A program made the position numbers and the translations under genes. A stretch of 64,000 nt of DNA from Pseudomonas sp. DC1.2 (GTDB lineage Bacteria; Pseudomonadota; Gammaproteobacteria; Pseudomonadales; Pseudomonadaceae), in the NCBI RefSeq assembly GCF_034351645.1, contig NZ_CP133782.1:1617001-1681000 (forward strand), in the 5' to 3' direction. The number at the start of each line of letters is the position of its first letter. The stretch's first letter is position 1. Below are positions 9,072-17,802 of the stretch, piece after piece. The notes beneath the pieces are model-generated. The model worked only from the letters and a program-made list of their open reading frames with translations. It did not search any database and was not told the origin of the DNA.

Positions 9072-10097
9072 ATGACTGAACAGCGCCCAATTGCGGTCCT
9101 GGGAGGCGGAAGTTTTGGGACCGCCGTGGCTAATCTATTGGCCGAGAACGGGCATCAGGTCCGGCAATGGATGCGTGACCCCGAACAGGCTGAGGCCATG
9201 CGGGTCAATCGCGAGAACCCGCGTTACCTCAAAGGCATCAAAATTCTGCCCGCCGTCACGCCGGTCACCGACTTGCAAGCCACGCTTGAGGCTTGCGACC
9301 TGTGTTTCGTTGCGCTGCCGTCCAGCGCGCTGCGTTCAGTGCTGGCACCTCACGCGCAGCTGTTGAGCGGCAAATTGCTGGTGAGCCTGACTAAAGGTAT
9401 CGAAGCGCACACCTTCAAACTGATGAGCGAGATCCTCGAAGAGATCGCCCCGCAAGCACGTATCGGCGTGCTGTCCGGCCCGAACCTGGCCCGTGAAATT
9501 GCCGAACATGCACTGACCGCCACGGTGGTCGCCAGCGAAGATGAAGAACTCTGTCAGCGGGTTCAGGCTGCACTTCACGGTCGCACCTTCCGCGTGTATG
9601 CCAGCGCCGACCGCTTCGGCGTGGAGCTGGGGGGGGCGTTGAAAAACGTCTACGCGATCATCGCCGGCATGGCGGTAGCGTTGGGGATGGGCGAAAACAC
9701 CAAGAGCATGCTGATCACCCGGGCACTGGCAGAAATGACTCGCTTTGCGGTGAATCAGGGCGCTAATCCGATGACCTTTCTGGGGTTGGCGGGCGTGGGC
9801 GATTTGATCGTCACCTGCTCATCCTCCAAAAGCCGTAACTATCAGGTCGGTTTTGCCCTCGGCCAGGGTCTGAGCCTGGAGGATGCTGTGACGCGCTTGG
9901 GTGAAGTCGCCGAAGGGGTCAACACCCTGAAAGTGCTCAAGGCCAAGGCGCAAGAGGTGGGCGTGTACATGCCACTGGTCGCCGGGCTGCATGCGATTCT
10001 GTTCGAAGGGCGCACGCTGAATCAGGTCATCGAGTTGTTGATGCGCGGCGAACCAAAAACCGACGTCGACTTTATCTCCACCAGCGGTTTTAACTGA
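9072..10097 (+). CDS. gpsA: Glycerol-3-phosphate dehydrogenase [NAD(P)+]
   Basis: GpsA (341 residues) reduces dihydroxyacetone phosphate to sn-glycerol-3-phosphate for phospholipid synthesis in the cytoplasm. The N-terminal Rossmann loop is [12 protein letters not shown] (residues 9-20); further family signatures are [20 protein letters not shown] and [13 protein letters not shown], the last carrying the conserved active-site Lys, and the C-terminal substrate domain has [12 protein letters not shown]. The frame is open further upstream, but the ATG at 9072 gives the standard [13 protein letters not shown] start and sits correctly behind the promoter. It leads a plus-strand run with the DUF4389 and sixA genes. 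Confidence 0.95.
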   Translation: MTEQRPIAVLGGGSFGTAVANLLAENGHQVRQWMRDPEQAEAMRVNRENPRYLKGIKILPAVTPVTDLQATLEACDLCFVALPSSALRSVLAPHAQLLSGKLLVSLTKGIEAHTFKLMSEILEEIAPQARIGVLSGPNLAREIAEHALTATVVASEDEELCQRVQAALHGRTFRVYASADRFGVELGGALKNVYAIIAGMAVALGMGENTKSMLITRALAEMTRFAVNQGANPMTFLGLAGVGDLIVTCSSSKSRNYQVGFALGQGLSLEDAVTRLGEVAEGVNTLKVLKAKAQEVGVYMPLVAGLHAILFEGRTLNQVIELLMRGEPKTDVDFISTSGFN

Positions 10098-10128
10098 GCA
10101 CGCTACCCATCAGGAGCAGGAGAAAGAC

Positions 10129-10476
10129 ATGAACGAGCCGAAAGTAGAAGCCAGGTACGAATCCATCCTGCTGCGTGTGCTGTGGATGATCGTTTACATC
10201 CTGGTCTGGCAAGTGGCGCAATTTATCCTCGGCGCGGTGGTGCTGGTGCAGTTGATCTATCGTTTGATCTACGGCGCTCCGAGCGCCAGCCTGATGAATT
10301 TCGGCGACAGCCTGAGCCAGTTCCTGGCGCAGATTGGTCGTTTCGGCAGCTTCCACAGCGACCAGAAACCCTGGCCCTTTGCCGATTGGCCGGCGCCACG
10401 CACGCCCGAAGGTGAAGCGCCACATGTCGTAGCGCCTGCGCCACATCCGGCCCGAGATGAGGAGCCCAAGCTATGA
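10129..10476 (+). CDS. DUF4389 inner-membrane protein
   Basis: A 115-residue protein with one long hydrophobic segment (about residues 14-46, LLRVLWMIVYILVWQVAQFILGAVVLVQ read in parts) followed by LIYRLIYGAPSASLMNFG and a Pro-rich soluble tail. This is the DUF4389 layout, with the acronym family of unknown function common in Pseudomonas. It has a strong AGGAG ribosome binding site and overlaps sixA by 4 bp (ATGA), so gpsA-DUF4389-sixA is probably one transcript. Confidence 0.85.
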   Translation: MNEPKVEARYESILLRVLWMIVYILVWQVAQFILGAVVLVQLIYRLIYGAPSASLMNFGDSLSQFLAQIGRFGSFHSDQKPWPFADWPAPRTPEGEAPHVVAPAPHPARDEEPKL

Positions 10477-10925
10477 AGCTGTGGGTATTACGTCATGGTG
10501 AGGCCGAGCCCTACGGTTCACGTCCCGACGCCGAACGCGCACTGACTGCTCACGGTCGCGAAGAGGCACTGCGCAGCGCCGCTGAGTTGATCGGGCAACC
10601 GATTAGCGTGATCTATGCCAGCCCTTACTTGCGGGCGCAGCAGACCGCGCAACTGGTGCGTGAAGCCTTGGGGTTCGAGCCGGACATTCGCACCGTCGAG
10701 TGGCTGACCCCTGACAACCGTCCGCAAGCGGTGTTGGAACAGTGGGAGGCCATGGATTACGCGCTATTGGTCAGCCATAACCCGCTGGTGGGTAACTTGC
10801 TGGGTTACCTGCAACACGGTCATGTGCAGCAACCGGAGGCGGTAAAAACTGCCGGCCTGGCCGAGCTTGAGGGCGACATGCCGCTGGCCGGGGCGATGAA
10901 ACTCAACAGTATCAAACACCCTTGA
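10473..10925 (+). CDS. sixA: Phosphohistidine phosphatase SixA
   Basis: A 150-residue histidine-phosphatase-superfamily enzyme with the catalytic RHG box at residues 7-9 (WVLRHGEAEPY), the YASPYLRAQQTA motif and the second catalytic His in LLVSHNPLVGNLL. SixA removes phosphate from phosphohistidines; in E. coli it acts on HPt domains of hybrid kinases such as ArcB and on PtsN-pathway components. Its start overlaps the DUF4389 gene by 4 bp. The nearby hybrid kinase that needs an external HPt is a tempting partner, but the two units are divergent and this is only conjecture. Confidence 0.92.
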   Translation: MKLWVLRHGEAEPYGSRPDAERALTAHGREEALRSAAELIGQPISVIYASPYLRAQQTAQLVREALGFEPDIRTVEWLTPDNRPQAVLEQWEAMDYALLVSHNPLVGNLLGYLQHGHVQQPEAVKTAGLAELEGDMPLAGAMKLNSIKHP

Positions 10926-11067
10926 CACGGTTAGCGCAGGACTAGAGTGGGCGCGTGGTTTGCCGCGATGGCATCGACTCGGCCTGACGGATACACCGTG
11001 TCGCCTGTATGGCGGGCAAGCCCTACGCCCGCAGGTACAGCGCGGTTGCTGATTTTTATGTGAAATA

Positions 11068-11093
11068 GTCAACCAAGCACTTGCTTGGTTGAC
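11068..11093. promoter_or_regulatory. Perfect palindromic operator upstream of the acyl-CoA ligase
   Basis: GTCAACCAAGC-ACTT-GCTTGGTTGAC is a perfect inverted repeat with 11-bp arms, ending 38 bp before the ligase start codon. No T-tract follows, so it is unlikely to be a terminator. Its form (CCAAGCnnnnGCTTGG) resembles TetR-family operators of acyl-CoA metabolism genes. No TetR gene is in the neighbourhood. Confidence 0.6.
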
Positions 11094-11131
11094 TACGCTT
11101 GCTCCAGACCAAAAACACAGGAGCACGTCGC

Positions 11132-12799
11132 ATGTCTGCTGCCTTTCGTTTGCCACTGGACGTGTTCTACGAGCGTGAAACGCGCCATCCCCGCCAGCGC
11201 TTTCTGGTGCAGCCGGTGGGTAATGGCCAGGTCGATACGCTGACCTGGGCTGATGTCGGCCATCAGGCTCGCTGCGCTGCGCATTGGTTGCGTGCGCGTG
11301 AGCTGCCGCAAGGTAGCCACATTGCCCTGATCTCGAAAAACTGTGCGCACTGGATCATCGCCGACCTGGCGATCTGGATGGCCGGGCATGTTTCGGTGCC
11401 GCTTTATCCCAACCTCACTGCCGAGTCCGTGGCTCAGGTGCTCGAACACAGCGAAGCGGTGCTGGCGTTCATCGGCAAACTTGACGACTGGCCCGACATG
11501 GCTCGTGGTGTCAGTCCCCACCTGCGCACCATCAGCTTGCCGCTGCATCCGCCCGGCACCTTCGATTTCAGTTGGGACGACCTGCAACGCAGCTCGCCGA
11601 TTCAGGATGATCCCAAGCCCGCCGCCGATCAGTTGGCGACCATCATCTACACCTCCGGCACCACCGGCCAGCCCAAAGGTGTCATGCAGAGCTTCGGTAC
11701 GCTGGGATTTGCCGCCACGCGCGGCACTCAGTTGTTCGGCCTCAACGAGTCCGATCGTCTGCTGTCTTACCTGCCGCTGTGCCACGTCGCGGAGCGGATG
11801 TTCGTCGAGATGGCATCGATCTATACCGGGCAAACGGTGTTCTTCGCCGAGAGCCTCGACACTTTCCTGGTTGATTTACAGCGTGCCAGACCCACCGCAT
11901 TGTTCGGTGTGCCGCGCATCTGGACCAAATTCCAGATGGGCGTCTTCGGCAAGATCCCGGCCAAACGCCTCGATTTCCTGCTCGGTCTGCCGATCATTGG
12001 CAAGCGGGTAGGGCACAAGGTGTTGGTGGGGCTGGGACTGGACGCTTTGCGCATCGCATTGTCCGGCGCGGCGCCCGTGCCACAGACGTTGCTGCTGTGG
12101 TATCGCAAGCTTGGGCTGGATGTGCTGGAGGTCTATGGCATGACCGAAAGCTGCGGTTACTCGCATATTGGCCTGCCGGGCCAAAATAAACCCGGCTGGA
12201 TTGGCAAGCCGTGCCCTGAGGTCGAAGTGCGCATCGAACCGTCCGGCGAAGTATTGGTACGCAGCGGTGCGACCATGCTCGGTTACTACAAGGAACCGCT
12301 GAAAACGGCTGAAACCGTGACTGAGGAAGGTTTCCTGCGCACCGGTGACAAAGGCGAGCAGGACAGCGAAGGCAACCTGCGCCTGACCGGACGCTTGAAG
12401 GAAATTTTCAAGACCAGCAAAGGCAAATATGTTGCCCCGGCGCCGATCGAAAATCGCTTGGCCGTGCATTCGCGGATCGAACAGGTGTGTGTGGTGGGCG
12501 ATGGTTTGAGTGCGCCGCTGGGGTTGTGCGTGCTCTCGTCTGTTGGCCAGCAAGACGCCGCGAGTGCCGGGCGGGCAGGGTTGCACTCAAGCCTGGAAAA
12601 ACTGCTGGAGGAGGTCAACGGTGCCCTCGACAAGCATGAGCGCTTGCGTCGGCTGGTGGTGGTTAAAGACAGTTGGGCGGTGGAAAACGGCTTTCTGACG
12701 CCGACCTTGAAGATCAAGCGCAACGTGATCGAAGCCACGTATGGTGCCCGCTTCGAGGAATGGAGTGAGCGCAGCGAAGCGGTGCTGTGGCAGGATTGA
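11132..12799 (+). CDS. AMP-binding long-chain acyl-CoA ligase family protein
   Basis: A 555-residue ANL-superfamily enzyme that should activate a carboxylic, probably fatty, acid with ATP and load CoA. The P-loop is TIIYTSGTTGQPKGVM, the ATP/Mg motif is VYGMTESCGYS, and the hinge region reads FLRTGDKGEQDSEGNLRLTGRLKEIFKTSKGKYVAP in pieces; this is the long-chain (FadD15/ACSL-like) subfamily. The start is the ATG at 11132, 8 bases after AGGAG. It opens a cassette with a PaaI thioesterase, two hydrolases, a GST and DUF4892, all on the same strand with short gaps or overlaps. In P. aeruginosa the same position holds PA1617. Substrate unknown. Confidence 0.88.
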   Translation: MSAAFRLPLDVFYERETRHPRQRFLVQPVGNGQVDTLTWADVGHQARCAAHWLRARELPQGSHIALISKNCAHWIIADLAIWMAGHVSVPLYPNLTAESVAQVLEHSEAVLAFIGKLDDWPDMARGVSPHLRTISLPLHPPGTFDFSWDDLQRSSPIQDDPKPAADQLATIIYTSGTTGQPKGVMQSFGTLGFAATRGTQLFGLNESDRLLSYLPLCHVAERMFVEMASIYTGQTVFFAESLDTFLVDLQRARPTALFGVPRIWTKFQMGVFGKIPAKRLDFLLGLPIIGKRVGHKVLVGLGLDALRIALSGAAPVPQTLLLWYRKLGLDVLEVYGMTESCGYSHIGLPGQNKPGWIGKPCPEVEVRIEPSGEVLVRSGATMLGYYKEPLKTAETVTEEGFLRTGDKGEQDSEGNLRLTGRLKEIFKTSKGKYVAPAPIENRLAVHSRIEQVCVVGDGLSAPLGLCVLSSVGQQDAASAGRAGLHSSLEKLLEEVNGALDKHERLRRLVVVKDSWAVENGFLTPTLKIKRNVIEATYGARFEEWSERSEAVLWQD

Positions 12800-12832
12800 G
12801 CGACCAACAAAACCAACAAAGGAAAATCTGTA

Positions 12833-13276
12833 ATGAGCCTGTGGCGCACCCTTCCCAACATCGAGCAGTTGAACGTCAGCCAGAAAAACACCATCGGCGA
12901 GGTGCTGGATATCCGCTTCGAAGCCTTCGATGACGCGTCACTGACCGCCAGCATGGTCATCGACCATCGCACCCACCAGCCTTATGGTTTGCTGCACGGC
13001 GGTGCTTCTGTGGTACTGGCCGAAACGGTGGGCTCCACGGCCAGTTATTTGTGCATCGACGCCAGCCAGTTTTATTGCGTGGGTCTGGAAATCAACGCTA
13101 ACCATTTGCGCGGCCTGCGCAGCGGTCGGGTGACGGCGGTGGCCAGGGCGATACACATCGGCCGCACCACGCATGTCTGGGACATCCGCTTGAGCAGCGA
13201 TGAAGGCAAGGCCAGCTGCATATCGCGGTTGACCATGGCGGTGGTGCCACTGGGTGAAAATCCTCCGATGCGTTGA
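12833..13276 (+). CDS. PaaI/YbdB-type acyl-CoA thioesterase
   Basis: A 147-residue hot-dog-fold thioesterase with the family helix LLHGGASVVLAETVGSTAS, which carries the catalytic acidic residue, and the strand GLEINANHLRGLRSG. It should hydrolyse an acyl- or aryl-CoA thioester and acts as a cytoplasmic tetramer in known relatives. The ribosome binding site is AAAGGAAAA. It lies 33 bp after the acyl-CoA ligase, so ligase and thioesterase form an opposing pair. The leader contains a doubled CCAACAAA that could be a catabolite-repression (Hfq/Crc) target; that is only a pattern. Confidence 0.88.
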   Translation: MSLWRTLPNIEQLNVSQKNTIGEVLDIRFEAFDDASLTASMVIDHRTHQPYGLLHGGASVVLAETVGSTASYLCIDASQFYCVGLEINANHLRGLRSGRVTAVARAIHIGRTTHVWDIRLSSDEGKASCISRLTMAVVPLGENPPMR

Positions 13277-13387
13277 ATGCTGACAGGCATGACCGGACTG
13301 TCACCTTTCCTGTCAGTTACAGTCATTGCTGTCGGTCGCCGTCTTACGGACAATCAACCGCATGTTCTCGCCCATGGATTGACCGGT

Positions 13388-14194
13388 ATGTTGCAGCAAA
13401 TCTTCTTCGCCCACGCCAATGGTTTCCCTTCGGGCACCTACGGCAAGCTGTTCGCGGCGTTGGCGCCTGAGTACCAGGTCACTCACTTGGAGCAGCACGC
13501 CCACGATCCGCGTTTTCCGGCGGATGACAACTGGTACAACCTGGTGGATGAACTGATCCATCATCTTGAGCAGCAAACGGAACCGGTCTGGGGTGTCGGC
13601 CACTCCTTTGGCGGCGTATTGCACCTGCACGCGGCGCTGCGTCGTCCTGAGCTGTACCGCGGGGTGGTGATGCTCGATTCGCCGGTATTGACCCGCACTG
13701 ACCAGTGGGTGATTCGCGCCGCCAAGCGTTTCGGTTTTATCGACCGTCTTACACCGGCCGGCCGCACGTTGGGGCGGCGCGAAGAGTTTGCCGATCTCGA
13801 CAGCGCGCGCCGTTATTTCGCCGGCAAAACCTTGTTTCGCAGCTTTGACCCAGAGTGTTTCGATGCCTACCTGCAACATGGGTTACATCCAGTCGGCGAT
13901 AAACTGCGCCTGCGCTTCGACCCCGCCACGGAAATCAGCATCTACCGCGGCGTGCCCGATACCAGCCCAGGGTGTGCGCGTCAGTTAACAGTGCCGCTGG
14001 CGGTGGTGCGCGGGCGCAATAGCCGCGTGGTGATGCGCCATCACGCCCGCTCTGTCGGTCGCATGCCACAGGGTGAGTCCTTGACCATGCCCGGTGGCCA
14101 CATGTTTCCCCTTGAGCGTCCACAAGACACTGCCACGCTGCTGAAGAACCTGTTTAGTCGCTGGGAAGGTCGCCGTCAGCAGGGGTGCGCATGA
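13388..14194 (+). CDS. Alpha/beta hydrolase
   Basis: This 268-residue hydrolase has no signal peptide. It opens MLQQIFFAHANGFPSGTYGKL, with the oxyanion HANGFPSG strand-turn; the nucleophile elbow is GVGHSFGG, and the catalytic His is likely in MPGGHMFPLE near the C-terminus. The frame extends upstream to 13277, directly behind the thioesterase stop, but the first 37 codons look unlike the family, so the inner ATG is preferred. It overlaps the next hydrolase by 4 bp. It probably cleaves an ester or thioester in the acyl pathway of this cassette; the exact substrate cannot be told. Confidence 0.85.
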   Translation: MLQQIFFAHANGFPSGTYGKLFAALAPEYQVTHLEQHAHDPRFPADDNWYNLVDELIHHLEQQTEPVWGVGHSFGGVLHLHAALRRPELYRGVVMLDSPVLTRTDQWVIRAAKRFGFIDRLTPAGRTLGRREEFADLDSARRYFAGKTLFRSFDPECFDAYLQHGLHPVGDKLRLRFDPATEISIYRGVPDTSPGCARQLTVPLAVVRGRNSRVVMRHHARSVGRMPQGESLTMPGGHMFPLERPQDTATLLKNLFSRWEGRRQQGCA

Positions 14195-15045
14195 GCCGCA
14201 CGGTCGAAGAAGTTCGCTTGAGCTTGCCGCACATCGAGCTGGCGGCGCACTTGTTTGGTCCCGAAGACGGCTTACCGGTCATTGCCTTGCACGGCTGGCT
14301 GGACAACGCCAACAGTTTTGCGCGACTGGCGCCCAAGCTCAAAGGCCTGCGCATCATCGCGCTGGACATGGCCGGCCACGGTCATTCGGGGCACCGGCCG
14401 AGCGGCGCCGGATATGCGTTGTGGGACTATGTCTACGACGTGCTGCAAGTCGCCGAACAATTGGGCTACCCGCGTTTCGGCTTGCTGGGGCATTCCATGG
14501 GAGCGATTGTTTCCCTGGTGCTGGCCGGCTCGCTGCCCGAGCGCGTGACTCATCTGGCGCTGATCGACGGCATCATTCCTCCAACAGACAAAGGCGAAAA
14601 CGCTGCCGAACGGATGGGCATGGCTCTGCAAGCGCAGCTGGATCTGCAGGAAAAGCGCAAACCGGTCTACAGCAGTCTTGACCGGGCGATCGAAGCTCGC
14701 ATGAAAGGTCTGGTGGCGGTCAGTCGTGAAGCCGCCGAGTTGCTGGCCCAGCGTGGCTTGATGCCTGTGCCGGGGGGATACACCTGGCGCACCGACAATC
14801 GCCTGACGCTGCCATCGCCGCTCCGTTTGACGCAAGAACAGGCGATGGCCTTCGTTCAGCGGGTCAGTTGCCCTGCGCAATTGGTGGTCGCGGCCGATGG
14901 CATGCTCGCCAAACACCCCCAATTGCTGGAACGTCTACCCTTTAGCCGTGAACAGCTGCCAGGCGGCCATCATTTGCACCTCAATGATGAACCCGGCGCC
15001 GACCTTGTCGCAGACTGTTTCAATCGGTTCTTCGCCGTTCCTTGA
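14191..15045 (+). CDS. Alpha/beta hydrolase (second of pair)
   Basis: A 284-residue alpha/beta hydrolase with oxyanion motif [23 protein letters not shown], nucleophile elbow [11 protein letters not shown] and the catalytic His in [10 protein letters not shown]. The ATG at 14191 overlaps the previous stop (ATGA) and follows an AGGGG ribosome binding site; a GTG two codons upstream is too close to that site. It resembles the family often called serine hydrolase-like or MhpC-like. Two tandem, translationally coupled hydrolases with only distant similarity suggest different substrates. Confidence 0.87.
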   Translation: MSRTVEEVRLSLPHIELAAHLFGPEDGLPVIALHGWLDNANSFARLAPKLKGLRIIALDMAGHGHSGHRPSGAGYALWDYVYDVLQVAEQLGYPRFGLLGHSMGAIVSLVLAGSLPERVTHLALIDGIIPPTDKGENAAERMGMALQAQLDLQEKRKPVYSSLDRAIEARMKGLVAVSREAAELLAQRGLMPVPGGYTWRTDNRLTLPSPLRLTQEQAMAFVQRVSCPAQLVVAADGMLAKHPQLLERLPFSREQLPGGHHLHLNDEPGADLVADCFNRFFAVP

Positions 15046-15095
15046 CTTGCGCCGGGCAACTGTCGAGGCTGGGCGGGTTGAAATGGGAGACAACC

Positions 15096-15755
15096 ATGAT
15101 AGATCTCTACACCGCTGCGACCCCGAATGGCCACAAGGTCTCTATCGTGCTCGAGGAACTCGGCCTGCCCTACACGGTGCATGCCTTGAGTTTCGACAAA
15201 AAAGAACAGAAGTCACCTGACTTCCTCAAGATCAACCCCAATGGCCGGATTCCGGCGATTGTCGACCGCGCCAACGGCGATTTCGCCGTGTTCGAATCCG
15301 GTGCCATCCTTATTTATCTCGCTGAACTGAGCGGGCAGCTCATGCCCAAAGACCCTAAGGGACGCTCGCAGGTCATGCAGTGGCTGATGTTCCAGATGGG
15401 CGGGATCGGTCCGATGCAGGGCCAGGCCAACGTGTTTTTCCGCTATTTCCCGGAAAAACTTCAGGGCGCCATTGACCGCTATCAGCATGAAACCCGCCGT
15501 TTGTATGAAGTGCTCGACACCCGCCTGCAATCCGAGGCGTTTCTGGCCGGCGAGTACAGCATTGCCGACATCGCAACGTACCCGTGGGTGCGTGGTCACG
15601 AGTGGTCCGGTGTCGAGGTCGACGGCTTGCCCGCCTTACAACGCTGGATGGCGACGATGGCGGCTCGCCCGGCGGTTCAGCGCGGTTTGCAGGTCCCTCA
15701 GCGCATTGATGACGCCAGCGTCGTCAAGGGTGCCCAGGCCATGTTGATCCGATGA
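15096..15755 (+). CDS. Glutathione S-transferase family protein
   Basis: A 219-residue GST of the YfcG/nu-like class: the N-terminal thioredoxin-like domain has [21 protein letters not shown] with the active-site TPNG turn, the cis-Pro motif NGRIPAIVD and the glutathione-binding FESGAIL; the C-terminal all-alpha domain carries the N-capping [11 protein letters not shown]. Relatives show disulfide-bond reductase activity with glutathione. The start at 15096 follows GGGAGA; the longer upstream frame lacks family character. It overlaps the DUF4892 gene by 4 bp. Confidence 0.93.
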   Translation: MIDLYTAATPNGHKVSIVLEELGLPYTVHALSFDKKEQKSPDFLKINPNGRIPAIVDRANGDFAVFESGAILIYLAELSGQLMPKDPKGRSQVMQWLMFQMGGIGPMQGQANVFFRYFPEKLQGAIDRYQHETRRLYEVLDTRLQSEAFLAGEYSIADIATYPWVRGHEWSGVEVDGLPALQRWMATMAARPAVQRGLQVPQRIDDASVVKGAQAMLIR

Positions 15756-16570
15756 GCCTATCTACGCGATCACTCAGCCTGCTGGCGTTGTGTTGTTTCA
15801 GTCCTCTGGTGTTTGCTGCCGATGTGCCGGGAAGTCAGGACCTGGCGCTTGTGCCGCGTCTGGCCGATGCGCAGATTGTCGATTTTCGCGCACCGGTGGA
15901 GCTTGAACGGATTTATCCGCTGGGCTCCATTCGCAAGATCAGCGGCCAATTGCGTTTCGACGGTCAAGTCAGCGCTCGCGGTCAGACCACGTCGGTGACC
16001 TACGAGTTGCCTGCCGAGCATCCCGCTACCGAGGCGTTTACCGCTGCCCGTGAAGCCTTGCAGAAGCAGGGTGCCGAGTTACTGTTTTGGTGTCAGGCCC
16101 GCGATTGCGGCGAAAGCAGTTTGTGGGCCAATGAAGTCTTTGGTAACGCCAAGCTATATGGCGCTGACGATCAGCAGTCCTATTTGCTGCTGAGACTTGC
16201 AGCCCCCAGGGACAATACGCTGGTAGCGCTTTACAGCATCACCCGTGGTAATCGTAAAGCCTACTTGCATGTCGAACAGTTCGACGCCGTGACCCCGTTA
16301 GGGGATTTGCTGCCGACATCCGCGACTTTGCTGCGGCAGCTCAAAAGCACCGGCGTGCTCGACTTTCCAAAGATGAGTGCTGATCCCGACGATACGTGGC
16401 TGCGTTTAATCTCCCGTGGGTTGAACCTGGACACCACGCAACGAGTCAGTCTTTCCGGTGCCAAAGCCGAAGCCTGGCGTCAGGCGTTGATCGCACAGGG
16501 TGTGCGTGCGGCGCGAATGGAAACCGGCAGCGTCGAAGGCTCTGGCCTGCACATCGAGCTGTTGCGATAA
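15752..16570 (+). CDS. DUF4892 exported protein
   Basis: A 272-residue protein with a signal peptide ([25 protein letters not shown], cut after FAA). The mature domain contains [20 protein letters not shown], a Cys pair in [21 protein letters not shown] that could form a periplasmic disulfide, and a C-terminal OmpA-like-looking repeat region ([12 protein letters not shown]). This matches the DUF4892 family of unknown function. It is coupled to the GST gene by a 4-bp overlap and closes the cassette before a hairpin. Confidence 0.85.
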   Translation: MSLSTRSLSLLALCCFSPLVFAADVPGSQDLALVPRLADAQIVDFRAPVELERIYPLGSIRKISGQLRFDGQVSARGQTTSVTYELPAEHPATEAFTAAREALQKQGAELLFWCQARDCGESSLWANEVFGNAKLYGADDQQSYLLLRLAAPRDNTLVALYSITRGNRKAYLHVEQFDAVTPLGDLLPTSATLLRQLKSTGVLDFPKMSADPDDTWLRLISRGLNLDTTQRVSLSGAKAEAWRQALIAQGVRAARMETGSVEGSGLHIELLR

Positions 16571-16578
16571 GCTTCATC

Positions 16579-16612
16579 AGGCGAACGCGCTCCTCGCGTT
16601 CGCCTACTCTTT
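16579..16612 (+). terminator. Probable terminator after DUF4892
   Basis: A perfect 11-bp stem, AGGCGAACGCG-CTCCT-CGCGTTCGCCT, starts 9 bp after the stop codon. The following T-tract is weak (ACTCTTT), so termination may be partial, with read-through into the permease gene. Confidence 0.6.
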
Positions 16613-16639
16613 GGCTGACTGACTTTTTCGAGACCTTAC

Positions 16640-17695
16640 ATGCTCAATAACGATCGCCTGTTGGTGCAGATTCTGCTCCTGGTGCTGTTTGGCGCGAGCT
16701 TCTGGGTGATGGCGCCGTTCTGGTCGGCGCTATTCTGGGGCGCGGTACTGGCGTTTGCCAGCTGGCCGCTGATGCGCTTGCTGACCCGCTGGCTGCACGG
16801 TCGCGAGTCCTTGGCCGCGGCGCTACTGACCCTGGGCTGGATGTTGCTGGTTGCGGTGCCGCTGGTGTGGCTGGGGTTCAACTTGGCAGACCATGTGCGC
16901 GATGCCACTGCGCTCATCAAGGATATCCAGGTTGACGGCTTGCCTGAAGCGCCGACCTGGCTGGCAAGCGTGCCTCTTGTTGGCGAGCGTTTGGTAGGGC
17001 TCTGGAACAGCATCGATGAGCAGGGCGCGGCAATGATGGTGGCGGTCAAACCCTATCTGGGTCAGGTCGGCAACTGGTTGCTGGCGCGCAGTGCGCAGAT
17101 TGGTGGCGGTATTCTCGAATTGACGCTGAGCATTGTGTTTGTGTTCTTTTTCTACCGTGACGGGCCGCGTCTTGCGGCGTTTGTTCACAGCTTGCTGGCA
17201 CGGCTGATTGGTGAGCGTGCCGGGTATTACATCGAGCTGGTAGCCGGTACGGTGCAACGGGTGGTGAACGGCGTCATCGGTACGGCGGCCGCGCAAGCGA
17301 TTTTGGCGTTAATCGGGTTCCTGATTGCTGGCGTGCCGGGGGCGTTGGTGCTGGGTATCGTGACCTTCCTGTTGAGCCTGATCCCGATGGGGCCACCACT
17401 GATCTGGATTCCGGCCACCGCGTGGCTGGCCTGGAAAGGTGAGTATGGAACGGCGGTGTTCCTGGGCATTTGGGGGACGTTTATCATCAGCGGCGTGGAT
17501 AACGTGCTCAAACCGTATCTGATCAGTCGCGGTGGGAATTTACCGTTGGTGATCGTGCTGCTCGGGGTGTTCGGTGGGTTGATTGCGTTCGGGTTCATCG
17601 GCTTGTTTATCGGCCCGACCCTTTTGGCCGTGGCCTACAGCCTGTTGACCGACTGGAGCAAGAGTCAGGCTCGGGTGGAAGACCCGCGTCTCTGA
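16640..17695 (+). CDS. AI-2E/PerM family permease
   Basis: A 351-residue inner-membrane protein with about seven or eight hydrophobic helices, a soluble insertion after the second pair (about residues 75-150), and the family signature region ILELTLSIVFVFFFYRDG, GVPGALVLGIVTFLLSLIPMGP and PYLISRGGNLPLVIVLLGVFGG read in parts. The AI-2E exporter family transports different solutes in different bacteria; Pseudomonas members are not tied to autoinducer-2. It follows DUF4892 by 69 bp and precedes a hairpin. Confidence 0.9.
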   Translation: MLNNDRLLVQILLLVLFGASFWVMAPFWSALFWGAVLAFASWPLMRLLTRWLHGRESLAAALLTLGWMLLVAVPLVWLGFNLADHVRDATALIKDIQVDGLPEAPTWLASVPLVGERLVGLWNSIDEQGAAMMVAVKPYLGQVGNWLLARSAQIGGGILELTLSIVFVFFFYRDGPRLAAFVHSLLARLIGERAGYYIELVAGTVQRVVNGVIGTAAAQAILALIGFLIAGVPGALVLGIVTFLLSLIPMGPPLIWIPATAWLAWKGEYGTAVFLGIWGTFIISGVDNVLKPYLISRGGNLPLVIVLLGVFGGLIAFGFIGLFIGPTLLAVAYSLLTDWSKSQARVEDPRL

Positions 17696-17718
17696 GCCTG
17701 CGTATTTACTGTCCCGCC

Positions 17719-17741
17719 CCCCACACAGGCTTTGTGTGGGG
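17719..17741. repeat. Hairpin between convergent genes
   Basis: CCCCACACA-GGCTT-TGTGTGGGG is a perfect 9-bp stem located between two convergent genes, the permease and the EF-hand protein. There is no T-tract on either side, so it is a weak terminator candidate or a repeated intergenic palindrome. Confidence 0.5.
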
Positions 17742-17802
17742 CATTCACCGTGTGATCAACACCGGTCAAATGTAGGCCGGGCTTGCTCGTGCGGCGTTCG
17801 AC

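Noticed and set aside
11068..11093. The palindrome as terminator of sixA
   Set aside because: It lies 140 bp beyond sixA and has no T-tract; it is close to the ligase start, so an operator is more likely.
17719..17741. Hairpin as a strong intrinsic terminator
   Set aside because: The stem is perfect but there is no T-run on either side; kept only as an intergenic hairpin.
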